NCBI GenBank assembly: GCA_001553355.1 | Contig: KQ960876.1 | Location: 124,001-188,000 of the forward strand | Source of the DNA: Veillonellaceae bacterium DNF00626 | Lineage (GTDB): Bacteria; Bacillota; Negativicutes; Veillonellales; Dialisteraceae | DNA length: 64,000 nucleotides | Reading direction: 5' to 3' | Shown here: positions 27,579 through 36,763 of the stretch, piece after piece | Layout: each line of letters starts with the position of its first letter | Position numbering within the stretch: the stretch's first letter is position 1 | Program-made: the position numbers and the translations under genes | Notes under the pieces: generated by a model | Seen by the model: the letters and a program-made list of their open reading frames with translations, nothing else | What the model was told of the DNA's origin: nothing | The model's database searches: none

Positions 27579-29507
27579 TTAAAATTGTGTGCCGAAACTA
27601 AAGTGGAATTTCCCTTTCTTTCCGTAACCATAATCAAGACGTACGGGTCCGATCGGCGTCTGCAAACGAAGTCCTACACCGGCAGAAAAATGAATGGATC
27701 TATCATCTTTGTACCAAGGAATTTGTCCTCGATCAATACCCCATGTAGAACCTACATCGGTAAATAAAACTCCCTGTACTTTTTTCGCAATAGGAAGACG
27801 ATATTCTAATGTAGCTGCATACATCTTATCGCCCTTAAACTGATCATCTTCATAACCGCGGAGATTATTGGCCCCACCTAAACTAAATAAATCGCTATAG
27901 GAAATATGCCCACTGATATATCCCCCCATAAGACGAAGAGCTAAGACATGACCATTTCCTAACTGTTTATAAAAACGTCCTTCAGCAGTAAATTTATAAA
28001 AATCAAAATTTCCGCCTAAACCATGACCGCCCCATTGCAAAGCATAAGAAAGCCGCTTCCCTTTCGTGGCGTTGAAATAATTATCACGACTATCATACAC
28101 ATGAGTAAATGTCATGCTATTAGTTTTCCCTATATTTTCCTTAATCTTTTTTTTCCAGTCTTCCCACTTATCAGGTACTGCTCCCGGTCCTGCCTGAGGT
28201 TCACTATTCAAAGCTTCTTTCGTACTTTCAAAATTCAAATAATTGGTACGATATTCATCACTCACACGACCCCAAGTAAGATTCCACCCTTTTTTCCGTT
28301 TTTGATATTCTGCTACCGTATTTCCTGTTGCATCAAAATCATCATATTGATAAATACGATTATAGAGAGAGAATCCTAAGGAATCACCTTTATCATTAAT
28401 CCACGGTCTCGTATAGGAAAATTGATAATTCTTCCCACGTCCTGAACCGCCAAATTCCCAATGAACATTTACCTTATCCCCGGTACCGCGGAAATTGGAA
28501 TCGCCCACTTCAACCATTCCTACGATACCGTCAGAATTAGAATAACCGGCACCTACGGTAACAATCCCGGTCTTTTGTTCAATCATATCAATTTCAACAA
28601 TAACACTATGACTACTACCTTCTCCCGGAAGCAATTTCATATTAACATCTTCAAAAAAGCCTAAATTATACAAACGTTCCATGCTCCGACTTGCCAAAAA
28701 CTTATTAAAAGGATGTCCTTTTCTAAATCTAAGTTCTCTTAAAACAACATGGTCCTTTGTTTTTTCATTCCCTACTAATTTAATATCTTCAATCGTTCCT
28801 TCTTCTACCGTAATATGCAAAGTCCCATCTTCTGTCATATGTACATCCGGGAAAGATACTAAGATATAACCCTGTTTCAAATACAATGTCTCTATTTCTT
28901 TCAACCGTTCTTTTACATAATTTAAATCCAGAACACTCCCGGCTTGGATATTTAACAGTTCTGCTAAAAACTGAGTCCTAAATACCGTATTTCCTTGAAT
29001 ATCCAATTTATACACTACCGGATTTGCCGTTAATTGATACTTTAATTTTACGCCTTCCGGTACACTATTAAAAGTCGGAGAAATACGAGAAAAAATGCCT
29101 GTTCCCCCTAATGCTGTCACATCAGATTTAATAGTTTCCATCTTAACCGATGAGCCTACTTTGCTCTGAATCAATGCATATAACCGTGCTTTTACATCTT
29201 TCGGTGCCCCGTCAAATCCAATTTCCGTAATAGTTTTTCCTTCATTAGCGGTGATCGCTTCTTCATCAGCCGTTGAAAGATACATGGATGCATCAGCTTT
29301 TGATATTGCTGTCGGTGCTTCTCCGATAGGTTCGATTCCTGTTCTTAATGCGCTTGACATTGTTTTGCCATTATTCACATTAATCATATCGCTTTGTGTC
29401 ATTTGTCCGATAGAACCTGTTCCGATTTCCCCTTGTGCACTGACACTTGAGAAAGATAACACTACTGCTGCAGTAAGCATCATTCTCGTTTTCTTTGAAA
29501 TATTCAT
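27579..29507 (-). CDS. bamA: Outer membrane protein assembly factor BamA
   Basis: Omp85 insertase, 642 residues. Signal peptide (1-25), a low-complexity N-terminal stretch (about 26-90), three POTRA domains (about 93-160, 163-240 and 241-315), then a 16-strand barrel to the C-terminus. The conserved lid-loop RGF motif appears as NNLRGYEDDQF, and the protein ends in an aromatic residue (FSFGTQF). It has fewer POTRA domains than the five of E. coli BamA, as is usual in Negativicutes. AGGGGAGG precedes the ATG. Skp-like genes follow. Confidence 0.96.
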   Translation of the reverse strand: MNISKKTRMMLTAAVVLSFSSVSAQGEIGTGSIGQMTQSDMINVNNGKTMSSALRTGIEPIGEAPTAISKADASMYLSTADEEAITANEGKTITEIGFDGAPKDVKARLYALIQSKVGSSVKMETIKSDVTALGGTGIFSRISPTFNSVPEGVKLKYQLTANPVVYKLDIQGNTVFRTQFLAELLNIQAGSVLDLNYVKERLKEIETLYLKQGYILVSFPDVHMTEDGTLHITVEEGTIEDIKLVGNEKTKDHVVLRELRFRKGHPFNKFLASRSMERLYNLGFFEDVNMKLLPGEGSSHSVIVEIDMIEQKTGIVTVGAGYSNSDGIVGMVEVGDSNFRGTGDKVNVHWEFGGSGRGKNYQFSYTRPWINDKGDSLGFSLYNRIYQYDDFDATGNTVAEYQKRKKGWNLTWGRVSDEYRTNYLNFESTKEALNSEPQAGPGAVPDKWEDWKKKIKENIGKTNSMTFTHVYDSRDNYFNATKGKRLSYALQWGGHGLGGNFDFYKFTAEGRFYKQLGNGHVLALRLMGGYISGHISYSDLFSLGGANNLRGYEDDQFKGDKMYAATLEYRLPIAKKVQGVLFTDVGSTWGIDRGQIPWYKDDRSIHFSAGVGLRLQTPIGPVRLDYGYGKKGKFHFSFGTQF

Positions 29508-29548
29508 ACATATCCTCCCCTATTTTATTAACATATTTATATAATCAA

Positions 29549-30094
29549 TCAGGTTTGTCCACGCAATACTCGTCCGGCTTCTCCTACTACACTTTGCATT
29601 TCCTTCTGTGTAATAAGAGGTTCTACCGGAATTTCTTTTTGAATCACAGGTTTTTCTGTTATGCGCTCCTGATGAACTATCGGTATTACTGTTTCTAACA
29701 TTTTATCATCGTTAGTCTTTTCTGCCACCGCGGGCTTAACATCAACTACCGATTGACTTTCTTTTTTTGTCGAAATTTTGGGTGCCGGCATATCCGTTAT
29801 CTGACTTGCAGTGATATCTGATGACTGATAAGAATTCCTATTTACTTGGTTTGAAGAATCCAACACAAAATTTACACCGCCATAAAGAAATAAAGCAACA
29901 AACAGCGCACTAAAACGAATGCCCCATGTACGAATTAGCGGTATCGCATGCTTTTCTTTCAATCGTTGCATCTCCGCCTGCGCCATAATTAAATTAATTT
30001 CTGCAGACATATTTTTATCTTTTTCATAAGAATCTTCTGCCTTATTTAACCAATACTTCACAGACTTAACACGTTTTAATTTATCTCCGGACAT
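29549..30094 (-). CDS. Single-pass membrane protein, TonB-like layout, function unknown
   Basis: 181 residues. A charged cytoplasmic N-terminus (1-55), one membrane segment (IRFSALFVALFLYGGVNFVL, about 60-79), and a long Pro/Lys/Glu/Val-rich periplasmic tail (DVKPAVAEK, VIQKEIPVEPLI). This inside-TM-extended layout resembles TonB or anti-sigma-like proteins, but no conserved domain is recognised. It lies directly before bamA and after the sigma factor gene, so it may be a partner of either. GAAAGGAGGG precedes the ATG. Confidence 0.65.
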   Translation of the reverse strand: MSGDKLKRVKSVKYWLNKAEDSYEKDKNMSAEINLIMAQAEMQRLKEKHAIPLIRTWGIRFSALFVALFLYGGVNFVLDSSNQVNRNSYQSSDITASQITDMPAPKISTKKESQSVVDVKPAVAEKTNDDKMLETVIPIVHQERITEKPVIQKEIPVEPLITQKEMQSVVGEAGRVLRGQT

Positions 30095-30229
30095 ACCATT
30101 CCCTCCTTTCGTCTATATTATATATTCGATAGATATACTCTATTTATGAAACAGCAAAATAGTCGTCATTCCTTTAAATTTCTCTTATTTCCAAGTTTAA
30201 TCTTTTATTTTCACATCACTTTATATCCA
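30095..30229 (-). promoter_or_regulatory. gap before the TonB-like/bamA genes with a possible promoter
   Basis: 135 nt between the sigma factor and the bamA unit. On the minus strand a TATAAT (about 30119-30124) lies 25 nt before the ribosome site, but no good sigma-A -35 is found 16-18 nt before it. The bamA unit may be read through from upstream or by another sigma factor. Confidence 0.35.
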
Positions 30230-30847
30230 TCATTTTCGTTCATGCATAAGCTTAGAAAGCATACCTCTTAACCTACGCACGCCCCGTTTCTGTAATTGAT
30301 AAACATATGCGGTAGTAACGGATAATTCTTCTGCTGTCTCCAATGCTGTTTGCTCATTAAGATAAACATTCCTAATTACTTTTTGTTCTTTTTCCGGCAA
30401 TCGCTCAATCGCTTTTTCTACAGCTTCACATAATTCCTTTCGATCTGCCAACTCAAAAGCATTATCCGCCGCCGGCACCAAAGAAAAGACTTGTTCTTCT
30501 TGTTCCATTCCTACCAATATTTCTTGATTATGTTTTTTGAGAAAATCTATCATTCGTCCACGAATTCTATGAATCGCAAAAAGAGAAAAAGCCACTTTCC
30601 TTTCGGGATCAAAAACTTCCACTGCCTCCATCAAACCGACAGTCCCCTCTTGTATTAAATCTAATATTATTGTTTCTTGTAGTGAATATTTCATTGCTTC
30701 ACGAAAAACTAAAAATTGATAATGCTCAATCAGTTTTTGCCGAGCTTCAATCATTCCTTGTTTCTTATAAGATATCCACAGTTCTACTTCTTTTTCTAAT
30801 TCAAGGAAGCCATCTTTTGGCAACGATTTTATATAATCAATTAACAT
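30230..30847 (-). CDS. Small sigma-70 family RNA polymerase sigma factor
   Basis: 205 residues. Region 2 is clear (ARQKLIEHYQFLVFREAMKY, DLIQEGTVGLMEAVEVFDPER, FSLFAIHRIRGRMIDFLKK), there is a short linker, and region 4 has a helix-turn-helix (LPEKEQKVIRNVYLNEQT, ELSVTTAYVYQLQKRGVRRLR). Region 1.1 is absent and region 3 is very short, so it is an alternative factor nearer the SigB/FliA/WhiG type than ECF. It starts eight bases after the tamB stop, with TTTTAGGAGAG upstream, so it is cotranscribed with the Mla/TamB genes. No anti-sigma factor is recognised, though the next gene is a single-pass membrane protein. Confidence 0.88.
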   Translation of the reverse strand: MLIDYIKSLPKDGFLELEKEVELWISYKKQGMIEARQKLIEHYQFLVFREAMKYSLQETIILDLIQEGTVGLMEAVEVFDPERKVAFSLFAIHRIRGRMIDFLKKHNQEILVGMEQEEQVFSLVPAADNAFELADRKELCEAVEKAIERLPEKEQKVIRNVYLNEQTALETAEELSVTTAYVYQLQKRGVRRLRGMLSKLMHERK

Positions 30848-30855
30848 AGGCTCTC

Positions 30856-33800
30856 CTAAAACTTAAATTTCCAATCAGTTCCAATATATTTTTCATTTTT
30901 GTTATTATACCACGCCGATATCCCTATGTGCGAATTTAAATCATAATGAAGTCCAAAACTACGTTCTTCATTATTAACACCCGTAGTAGCCGTAACCATT
31001 AAATCACGGAAAACGTATTTCCCTATTTTAATATAATAATATTCATGTCCGGTAGCAGATAAATTATCATACTTATCATTGAGTCCTGAAGTAATACTAA
31101 TCAAATCAAGTCCAATAGTATCCTTAAGAAAGCTTTGTACACTGCTCCCTATAACCATCGTAAGCCCTGCATTAAGAAGCGCTCTTTCCAATGATACTTT
31201 ATTTTCATCCTCCGGATTAGCATGTAAAGTAAGAAGCATCAAAATTTGAGAATCTTTTAAGAATGGCTCGCTATGAAAAGTCGTTTTCATTTCTCCGGGA
31301 ATACCTTCCATTTGTGCTGTAATAGTATATTGCCCTATACGAGATATAGCCTTTGCATATATTTTAGGTAAAATACCATTCGTATGTCCTGCCCATGTAG
31401 CATAACCCTCATTAATTTTAAATTCTGTGGTATTGAGCTTCACCGTACCTCTATCCACATTTACTCGCCCGGTAGCATATGGATTTGCTAAGGTACCGGC
31501 AATAGTTATATTTCCCTTAAGCCCTATGTCATACAAAGCACTATTATATAATTGCACTTTATCTCCAATAAGAATATCTACATTCACAGGAATTTCAGGC
31601 AAATCCCCTGATTCTCCGGAGAAAAGAGCAAAAGGAATATCCCCGGTAGCATCATAAATAGACAACTGCCCGGTAATACCTCTATTAGCCGCATCCTCGC
31701 CAAAATGGAAATCACCTTCTATGGGTCCTTTATAATATGTCGAATGAATACTCGGTGATGAAATATGAAGGGTTCCATAATATATTCGATTATCTTCATT
31801 CTGCCAATCAGTATATCCATCCCACAAAGCTTTTCCGGCACCAAAAATAATTTGTCCCTTCATATCCGCATGATATCCGTTAAAATTCATTTCCATTTGA
31901 ACAGGCTTAAGCACATCATCTAATGTTTTTATCGAAACTTCTCCATCTTTAATAAATACCCGACCATGAATTTCCGGATTATCCCACGCACCTGTGAATT
32001 TCAATTTTCCTTGTATAGGTCCTTTCGCTGATGAAATCGGTGAGAAAAAAACTGCCAATCCATCTAAATCTGCCTGATCTAAATTAACTTCAAAGTTTAA
32101 AGGCACTTCCCCGGATATATGTTTTCCCATAAATGCATGATACGGTATATCACCTTTAGCGCTAATTTTATAAATATCTTTTTTCACCAACATTTGAGCC
32201 ATATGGACTATATTATTTTCTATATTCCCCATAAGTGAAAAAGAGTCGAAATAATAACCATTGTACCCGGGATTATTTACACCGACAGAAAAATCAATGA
32301 GCGGATCATCTTTTTGTCCTTTTATATTGACGGCAGCCGTGACATCTCCATCTATCGTCTTCCCTTCTACACCAAGTACTAAAGGAATCCATCTGAGGTT
32401 GAAATGATTTGCTGCTACTTGAATATCATAATTACCATTTTTATCAACTCCGCCTTGGGCCGCCAATATGCCATCACCCACAGGAATATAAAGCTTATTG
32501 ATAGCTAATATATGTTGTAAATAAGAAATATCCACTACCCCATCTTTTAATATTTCATCACCTAAATAGCCATCTCCCAATGTTGCTCTAAAAATAATTT
32601 CCGGATTCATTGATGTACCACGAACAAGCATTTGTCCGTCTACCAAACCGGATACTTGAGAGACAGAAATACCATATAACCGAATAATATCTTTCACATC
32701 CCAATTTTTAAATCGGAGCGTACCATTCATCCGTGCCGTTTCTATATCATAATTTCCCTTACAATTAAATTGCCCGCTGCCGTGAGAAAAATGTCCATCA
32801 TTAATCAATACTACTCCATTTTCATACATTACCCCGGCAGAAATATCTTGTAATGCCACTTCTTTATATCGAATACCTCGACTCTTCACTGCACCGTCAA
32901 AAGAAGGTGATGCAAAAGATCCTTTCACATGCCCATAAGCCATTAGTTTCCCATGAATATCTACTTCAGGCAACAATCCCTCCGCATCAATTCCATAAGC
33001 TGCTGCATCTATATTCATTCCTGTTTTATCTATATCGCCATCCAGCCGAAGTACACCATCACCGGCATATACCAAACCATGACGAATGGAAAGTTTATTA
33101 TTATCGTAAACGTATTTCCCTGATATATTTTGGTACAACTTTTTCGCAATAGATCCTTCATAAGCCATAAAATGGCCTTCCGCCTTCAAGTCTTTGGTTG
33201 TGCCGGTAAGATGAACACTATTATCTATATACCCGGTAACAGGATAGTCCTTCCCCATCGCCATCACAATATCTTCTATTCGATACTTCTTCGTTTTAAC
33301 TTGTATATTCAACTCCGGCACATCAGCAATTTTAATTTCCCCGGTCATTTGATGAGAACCATCGCCCTTAATCCAATCAACGGATTCCAATAAAATTGTC
33401 CCATTCCTATGAGTAAATTTTCCACTTATTTGATCGAATGCCGCATTTCCGATACAACCATTTTCCGCATGAATATACCCCGCCAAAAGCGGACGAGTCA
33501 CTGTTCCTTGCACTGTCATGTCAAAATCAGCTACACCGGATAAAGACATACCTGCTAAAGAAGAGAATGAATTCATATCCACTTGAACTCCTTTTATATG
33601 AAGATTCATATAATCAGGGTCATATACTCCTTCGACTGCTATATTTCCACTGCCCATCACGGCAGATAAGTGAGACATAGTATACCTATTTCCTTTACCA
33701 GCTATTTGTCCTGATAAATGAGAAAAATAATTTCCTTGCAAGGAAATTCCATCACCGGTAAATATCGCATCCCACGCGCCATCATTATAATAAACTTTCC

Positions 33801-35238
33801 CAACAACTGATGTAGCACTTTGTCCATCATAGAAAAGATTATCACCACGTCCATCAAAAGCTATTTGGTCGATATAAAACGCTGTATGATATCTTCCTTT
33901 CACATGAAAATCACCACTCACTACACCGGATACATTCACCCCCAACGAAAAACTATCAAGTGATACATCCGATGCCTTACCAATAACGTCAAAGCTTCCG
34001 GTATTTTTTTCATAAGTACCATGACCACTGATAGTTGCTCCATTAAGTTGCCCCTGAAATTCTTCAATAGATAATACATCATGGGCATAAGAAAAAAGAC
34101 AATTTCCTTGATCAAGTCTATAATTTCGATAAACTCCATCAGAAAGAGATACATTTCCCGATGCTTTAATATCATTTTCTTTCCCTACAAATGAAACCTC
34201 ACCGGTCAATATCCCACGAATTGATTCATCTGTAAAAATATTTCCTAATTGCACCTGATGACAAGATATTTTCCCTTGATAATTCGGTTTATCTTCCTGC
34301 GTATTCACTGTCAATTGTGCATTAAAAGATTCCCCATTTATTTTTCCACTAACATCATGAATTTGAAAAATTCCGTTTTTTATATCAAAAAAAGCCGCCC
34401 CTTCCGTTAGAGCGTACTTTTCATACTTCCCGGCGACTTGACTAAAACACCCCTTCACTTGATAGGAAAGGAGTCCATCACTTTTCCAAATTCGTCCCTG
34501 CGATATTTCAGCCGTTCCGTCTTTGATATCAAAAGACTGCATAAAATCTGTGAATCTATCAAAAATAGGCTTTAATCCTTTCAATGCCATAGCCCCTGTT
34601 TTAATAGTCCCATCAAAATGATTTTCATCTGCATAGGTAAACTCTACATCTACCGGTGCATCTAAAAATGAAGCCTTCATCGTCCCTTTTATTTTTTTAT
34701 CTTCAGTAAAACGACAATCACTCTGCACACCGCTCATTTCATATTGATTTCCATCCATCAATCCTACTTGCACTATGCCCTGTCGTAACGCTACCGTCCC
34801 TTGAAATGTCCCGGGCGTTTCTTCTTCTTGAGGCTTTAATAAATTTTGTACATTCCACGAAGAATCAGCTTTTTCCTGTATATATATATGCGGCTCAATT
34901 ATTTCTACATGACGAACAATATCAAACACAGTCCCATGATTTATGAAATAATTCCAAAGTCCACAAAAAGACCAATTCACCGTAATATTAGACGACGTCA
35001 AAACATCTTTGCCTTCTGCATCGGTCAAAGATATCTTATCAAAAGATAAATTATATTGCGGATCCAAATCCATCGTTTCCCATGTCAGCGTCCCATTAAT
35101 TTTATCTTCCGCTGTTTCCTTTAAAACGGGTTCTAAGTTTTGCACAATAATGGGACGAGCAATTAAATATACCACTGCCACTGCGACTAAGAGTGCCGCC
35201 CCAATCCCGTTTAACCACCATTTGATTTTTGACGTCAA
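30856..35238 (-). CDS. tamB: TamB-like translocation/assembly and lipid-transport protein
   Basis: AsmA-like envelope-spanning protein of 1460 residues, with one N-terminal membrane anchor (about 8-30). Next comes a very long run of beta strands rich in Gly and Asp (repeating patterns such as GDGVLRLDGDIDK, GNYDIQVAANHF) that would form a taco-shaped hydrophobic groove. The C-terminal DUF490 domain starts near ISSAKGPIQGKLKFTG and ends KYIGTDWKFKF. TamB-family proteins carry phospholipid between inner and outer membranes. The start is TTG with GGAGC ten bases upstream. It lies between TolC and the sigma factor in the Mla transcript; in Veillonella a TamB gene also neighbours mla. Confidence 0.93.
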   Translation of the reverse strand: MTSKIKWWLNGIGAALLVAVAVVYLIARPIIVQNLEPVLKETAEDKINGTLTWETMDLDPQYNLSFDKISLTDAEGKDVLTSSNITVNWSFCGLWNYFINHGTVFDIVRHVEIIEPHIYIQEKADSSWNVQNLLKPQEEETPGTFQGTVALRQGIVQVGLMDGNQYEMSGVQSDCRFTEDKKIKGTMKASFLDAPVDVEFTYADENHFDGTIKTGAMALKGLKPIFDRFTDFMQSFDIKDGTAEISQGRIWKSDGLLSYQVKGCFSQVAGKYEKYALTEGAAFFDIKNGIFQIHDVSGKINGESFNAQLTVNTQEDKPNYQGKISCHQVQLGNIFTDESIRGILTGEVSFVGKENDIKASGNVSLSDGVYRNYRLDQGNCLFSYAHDVLSIEEFQGQLNGATISGHGTYEKNTGSFDVIGKASDVSLDSFSLGVNVSGVVSGDFHVKGRYHTAFYIDQIAFDGRGDNLFYDGQSATSVVGKVYYNDGAWDAIFTGDGISLQGNYFSHLSGQIAGKGNRYTMSHLSAVMGSGNIAVEGVYDPDYMNLHIKGVQVDMNSFSSLAGMSLSGVADFDMTVQGTVTRPLLAGYIHAENGCIGNAAFDQISGKFTHRNGTILLESVDWIKGDGSHQMTGEIKIADVPELNIQVKTKKYRIEDIVMAMGKDYPVTGYIDNSVHLTGTTKDLKAEGHFMAYEGSIAKKLYQNISGKYVYDNNKLSIRHGLVYAGDGVLRLDGDIDKTGMNIDAAAYGIDAEGLLPEVDIHGKLMAYGHVKGSFASPSFDGAVKSRGIRYKEVALQDISAGVMYENGVVLINDGHFSHGSGQFNCKGNYDIETARMNGTLRFKNWDVKDIIRLYGISVSQVSGLVDGQMLVRGTSMNPEIIFRATLGDGYLGDEILKDGVVDISYLQHILAINKLYIPVGDGILAAQGGVDKNGNYDIQVAANHFNLRWIPLVLGVEGKTIDGDVTAAVNIKGQKDDPLIDFSVGVNNPGYNGYYFDSFSLMGNIENNIVHMAQMLVKKDIYKISAKGDIPYHAFMGKHISGEVPLNFEVNLDQADLDGLAVFFSPISSAKGPIQGKLKFTGAWDNPEIHGRVFIKDGEVSIKTLDDVLKPVQMEMNFNGYHADMKGQIIFGAGKALWDGYTDWQNEDNRIYYGTLHISSPSIHSTYYKGPIEGDFHFGEDAANRGITGQLSIYDATGDIPFALFSGESGDLPEIPVNVDILIGDKVQLYNSALYDIGLKGNITIAGTLANPYATGRVNVDRGTVKLNTTEFKINEGYATWAGHTNGILPKIYAKAISRIGQYTITAQMEGIPGEMKTTFHSEPFLKDSQILMLLTLHANPEDENKVSLERALLNAGLTMVIGSSVQSFLKDTIGLDLISITSGLNDKYDNLSATGHEYYYIKIGKYVFRDLMVTATTGVNNEERSFGLHYDLNSHIGISAWYNNKNEKYIGTDWKFKF

Positions 35239-35266
35239 AATATGCTCCTACACACTCACCATATAT

Positions 35267-36748
35267 CTACTTCTGAAACTCTTTATGCATCACTGCCGGA
35301 ATACCTATCGCTTTTTCCAATATGGCAAGCCCGATATTATAATTATAAAGAGCTGTAATATGATTGATTTTTGCTTGATTTAATGCCAATTCCGCATCCA
35401 ATACGTCCAAATTAATACCTACCCCGGATGTATAACGTACCACAGCAATCTTATATGCTTCTTCTGCCTGTTCTACCGTAGCTGCCGCTGTTTCAATTTG
35501 CTCTTTAGCGGCTATAACATTTAAGTAAGCTTGCCGTATTTCAAGTTCAATACCATCCTTAGCTTTAAGCAACATTTCCTGTGCTTCTGCCAATCCTATT
35601 TCTGCATCTTTTACTTTTCTTGATGTAGAACCGCCGTCAAATACCTCCATGCTTATAGCACCATAAAGTGCCCAATTACCTTCATCAAACCCATTCATTC
35701 CTGCCGTATTCCAACCATATTGACCACCTACTGCTACCTTCGGTAAATAACCTGACTTAGCTATGCGAATTTTTTCTTTTGCTATTTTTATATTATACCC
35801 TGCTTTGATAAGTTCCCACCGGTACTTTTGCCCAATGGCTATGGCTTCTTCCATGGTCAAATGAAATTCCGGTTCGGGAAATTTTTTATCCGCCGGCGAT
35901 AAATTTCTATCCATAGCTTCACCCATAAGCCGATTTACATTTGCTTCTGCCAATTTTCGCCCATTTTGTGCCGCTATATTTTTCTGTTTAGCATTAGCTA
36001 AAGAAACACGAGATGCCAATACGTCTAACTTTGCTACAATGCCGGCATTATATTGTTGCTGTACATTATTCATGTGTTTATCTAAATTCTTTACTGCTTC
36101 AGCCGCTACTTCCGATAAATTCAAAGCTTCCATATATTTATAATAAGCTTTGACCGCTTCTAATTTCGCTTCTGCTTCGGCTTGATATACTCCGATACTC
36201 GCTATATTTCTTCCATATCGTGCAGCATCAATAGCCCCTTCCACTGCACCACCTGTCCAGATAGGCCATGTCAAATTAATACCTTGGTTATAAAGATGAT
36301 TAATGGGAATTTTTACTCTCTGTCCCTGTACCTCCATTTCCTTATATGTCGGCTTAATTTTACTATATTTCCACTGATAATTTACAGAGGGATTCTTTGC
36401 AGCAGCCGCTGTTCCTACCGCCGTTTCTGCTTGTGCCAAAGTCAATTTTGACATTTTAATATCTCGACTTTTGTATATAGCTGCCTTTACTACATCATCA
36501 ATCCCAATCACCACTGCCGAAGTCTCTTTTTTCGGAGAAACAACCACTGTATCCTTATATTGATTAAATAACAATCCGGAATCAGAATATACCATCGGCT
36601 CATCCACAAATCGATTCATTTCCGCTTGAATAGCATCTTCTACCACATGTGAATCAGTCACCATTTGCAATGGTTCGGCTGCCTCTACTCCGGTATAAAA
36701 AGACATCATCGTCAAAACGGCACAAAATAATTTCCCGGTTCTGTTCAT
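35267..36748 (-). CDS. TolC-family outer membrane efflux protein
   Basis: 493 residues with a signal peptide (1-23). Two OEP repeats follow, each with long helices rich in Ala and Lys (QAETAVGTAAAAKN, LEAVKAYYKYMEALNLSEVAAEAVKNL; second repeat LEIRQAYLNVIAAKEQIETAAATVEQAEEAYK), plus the SGVGINLDVLDAE motif. It would form a trimeric outer-membrane channel. It has no efflux pump beside it but lies between mlaD and tamB. A link to lipid transport or to the secreted lipoyl-like protein in the same transcript is possible but unproven. GAGGTGAG precedes the ATG. Confidence 0.92.
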   Translation of the reverse strand: MNRTGKLFCAVLTMMSFYTGVEAAEPLQMVTDSHVVEDAIQAEMNRFVDEPMVYSDSGLLFNQYKDTVVVSPKKETSAVVIGIDDVVKAAIYKSRDIKMSKLTLAQAETAVGTAAAAKNPSVNYQWKYSKIKPTYKEMEVQGQRVKIPINHLYNQGINLTWPIWTGGAVEGAIDAARYGRNIASIGVYQAEAEAKLEAVKAYYKYMEALNLSEVAAEAVKNLDKHMNNVQQQYNAGIVAKLDVLASRVSLANAKQKNIAAQNGRKLAEANVNRLMGEAMDRNLSPADKKFPEPEFHLTMEEAIAIGQKYRWELIKAGYNIKIAKEKIRIAKSGYLPKVAVGGQYGWNTAGMNGFDEGNWALYGAISMEVFDGGSTSRKVKDAEIGLAEAQEMLLKAKDGIELEIRQAYLNVIAAKEQIETAAATVEQAEEAYKIAVVRYTSGVGINLDVLDAELALNQAKINHITALYNYNIGLAILEKAIGIPAVMHKEFQK

Positions 36749-36763
36749 CTTCTCACCTCAAGC

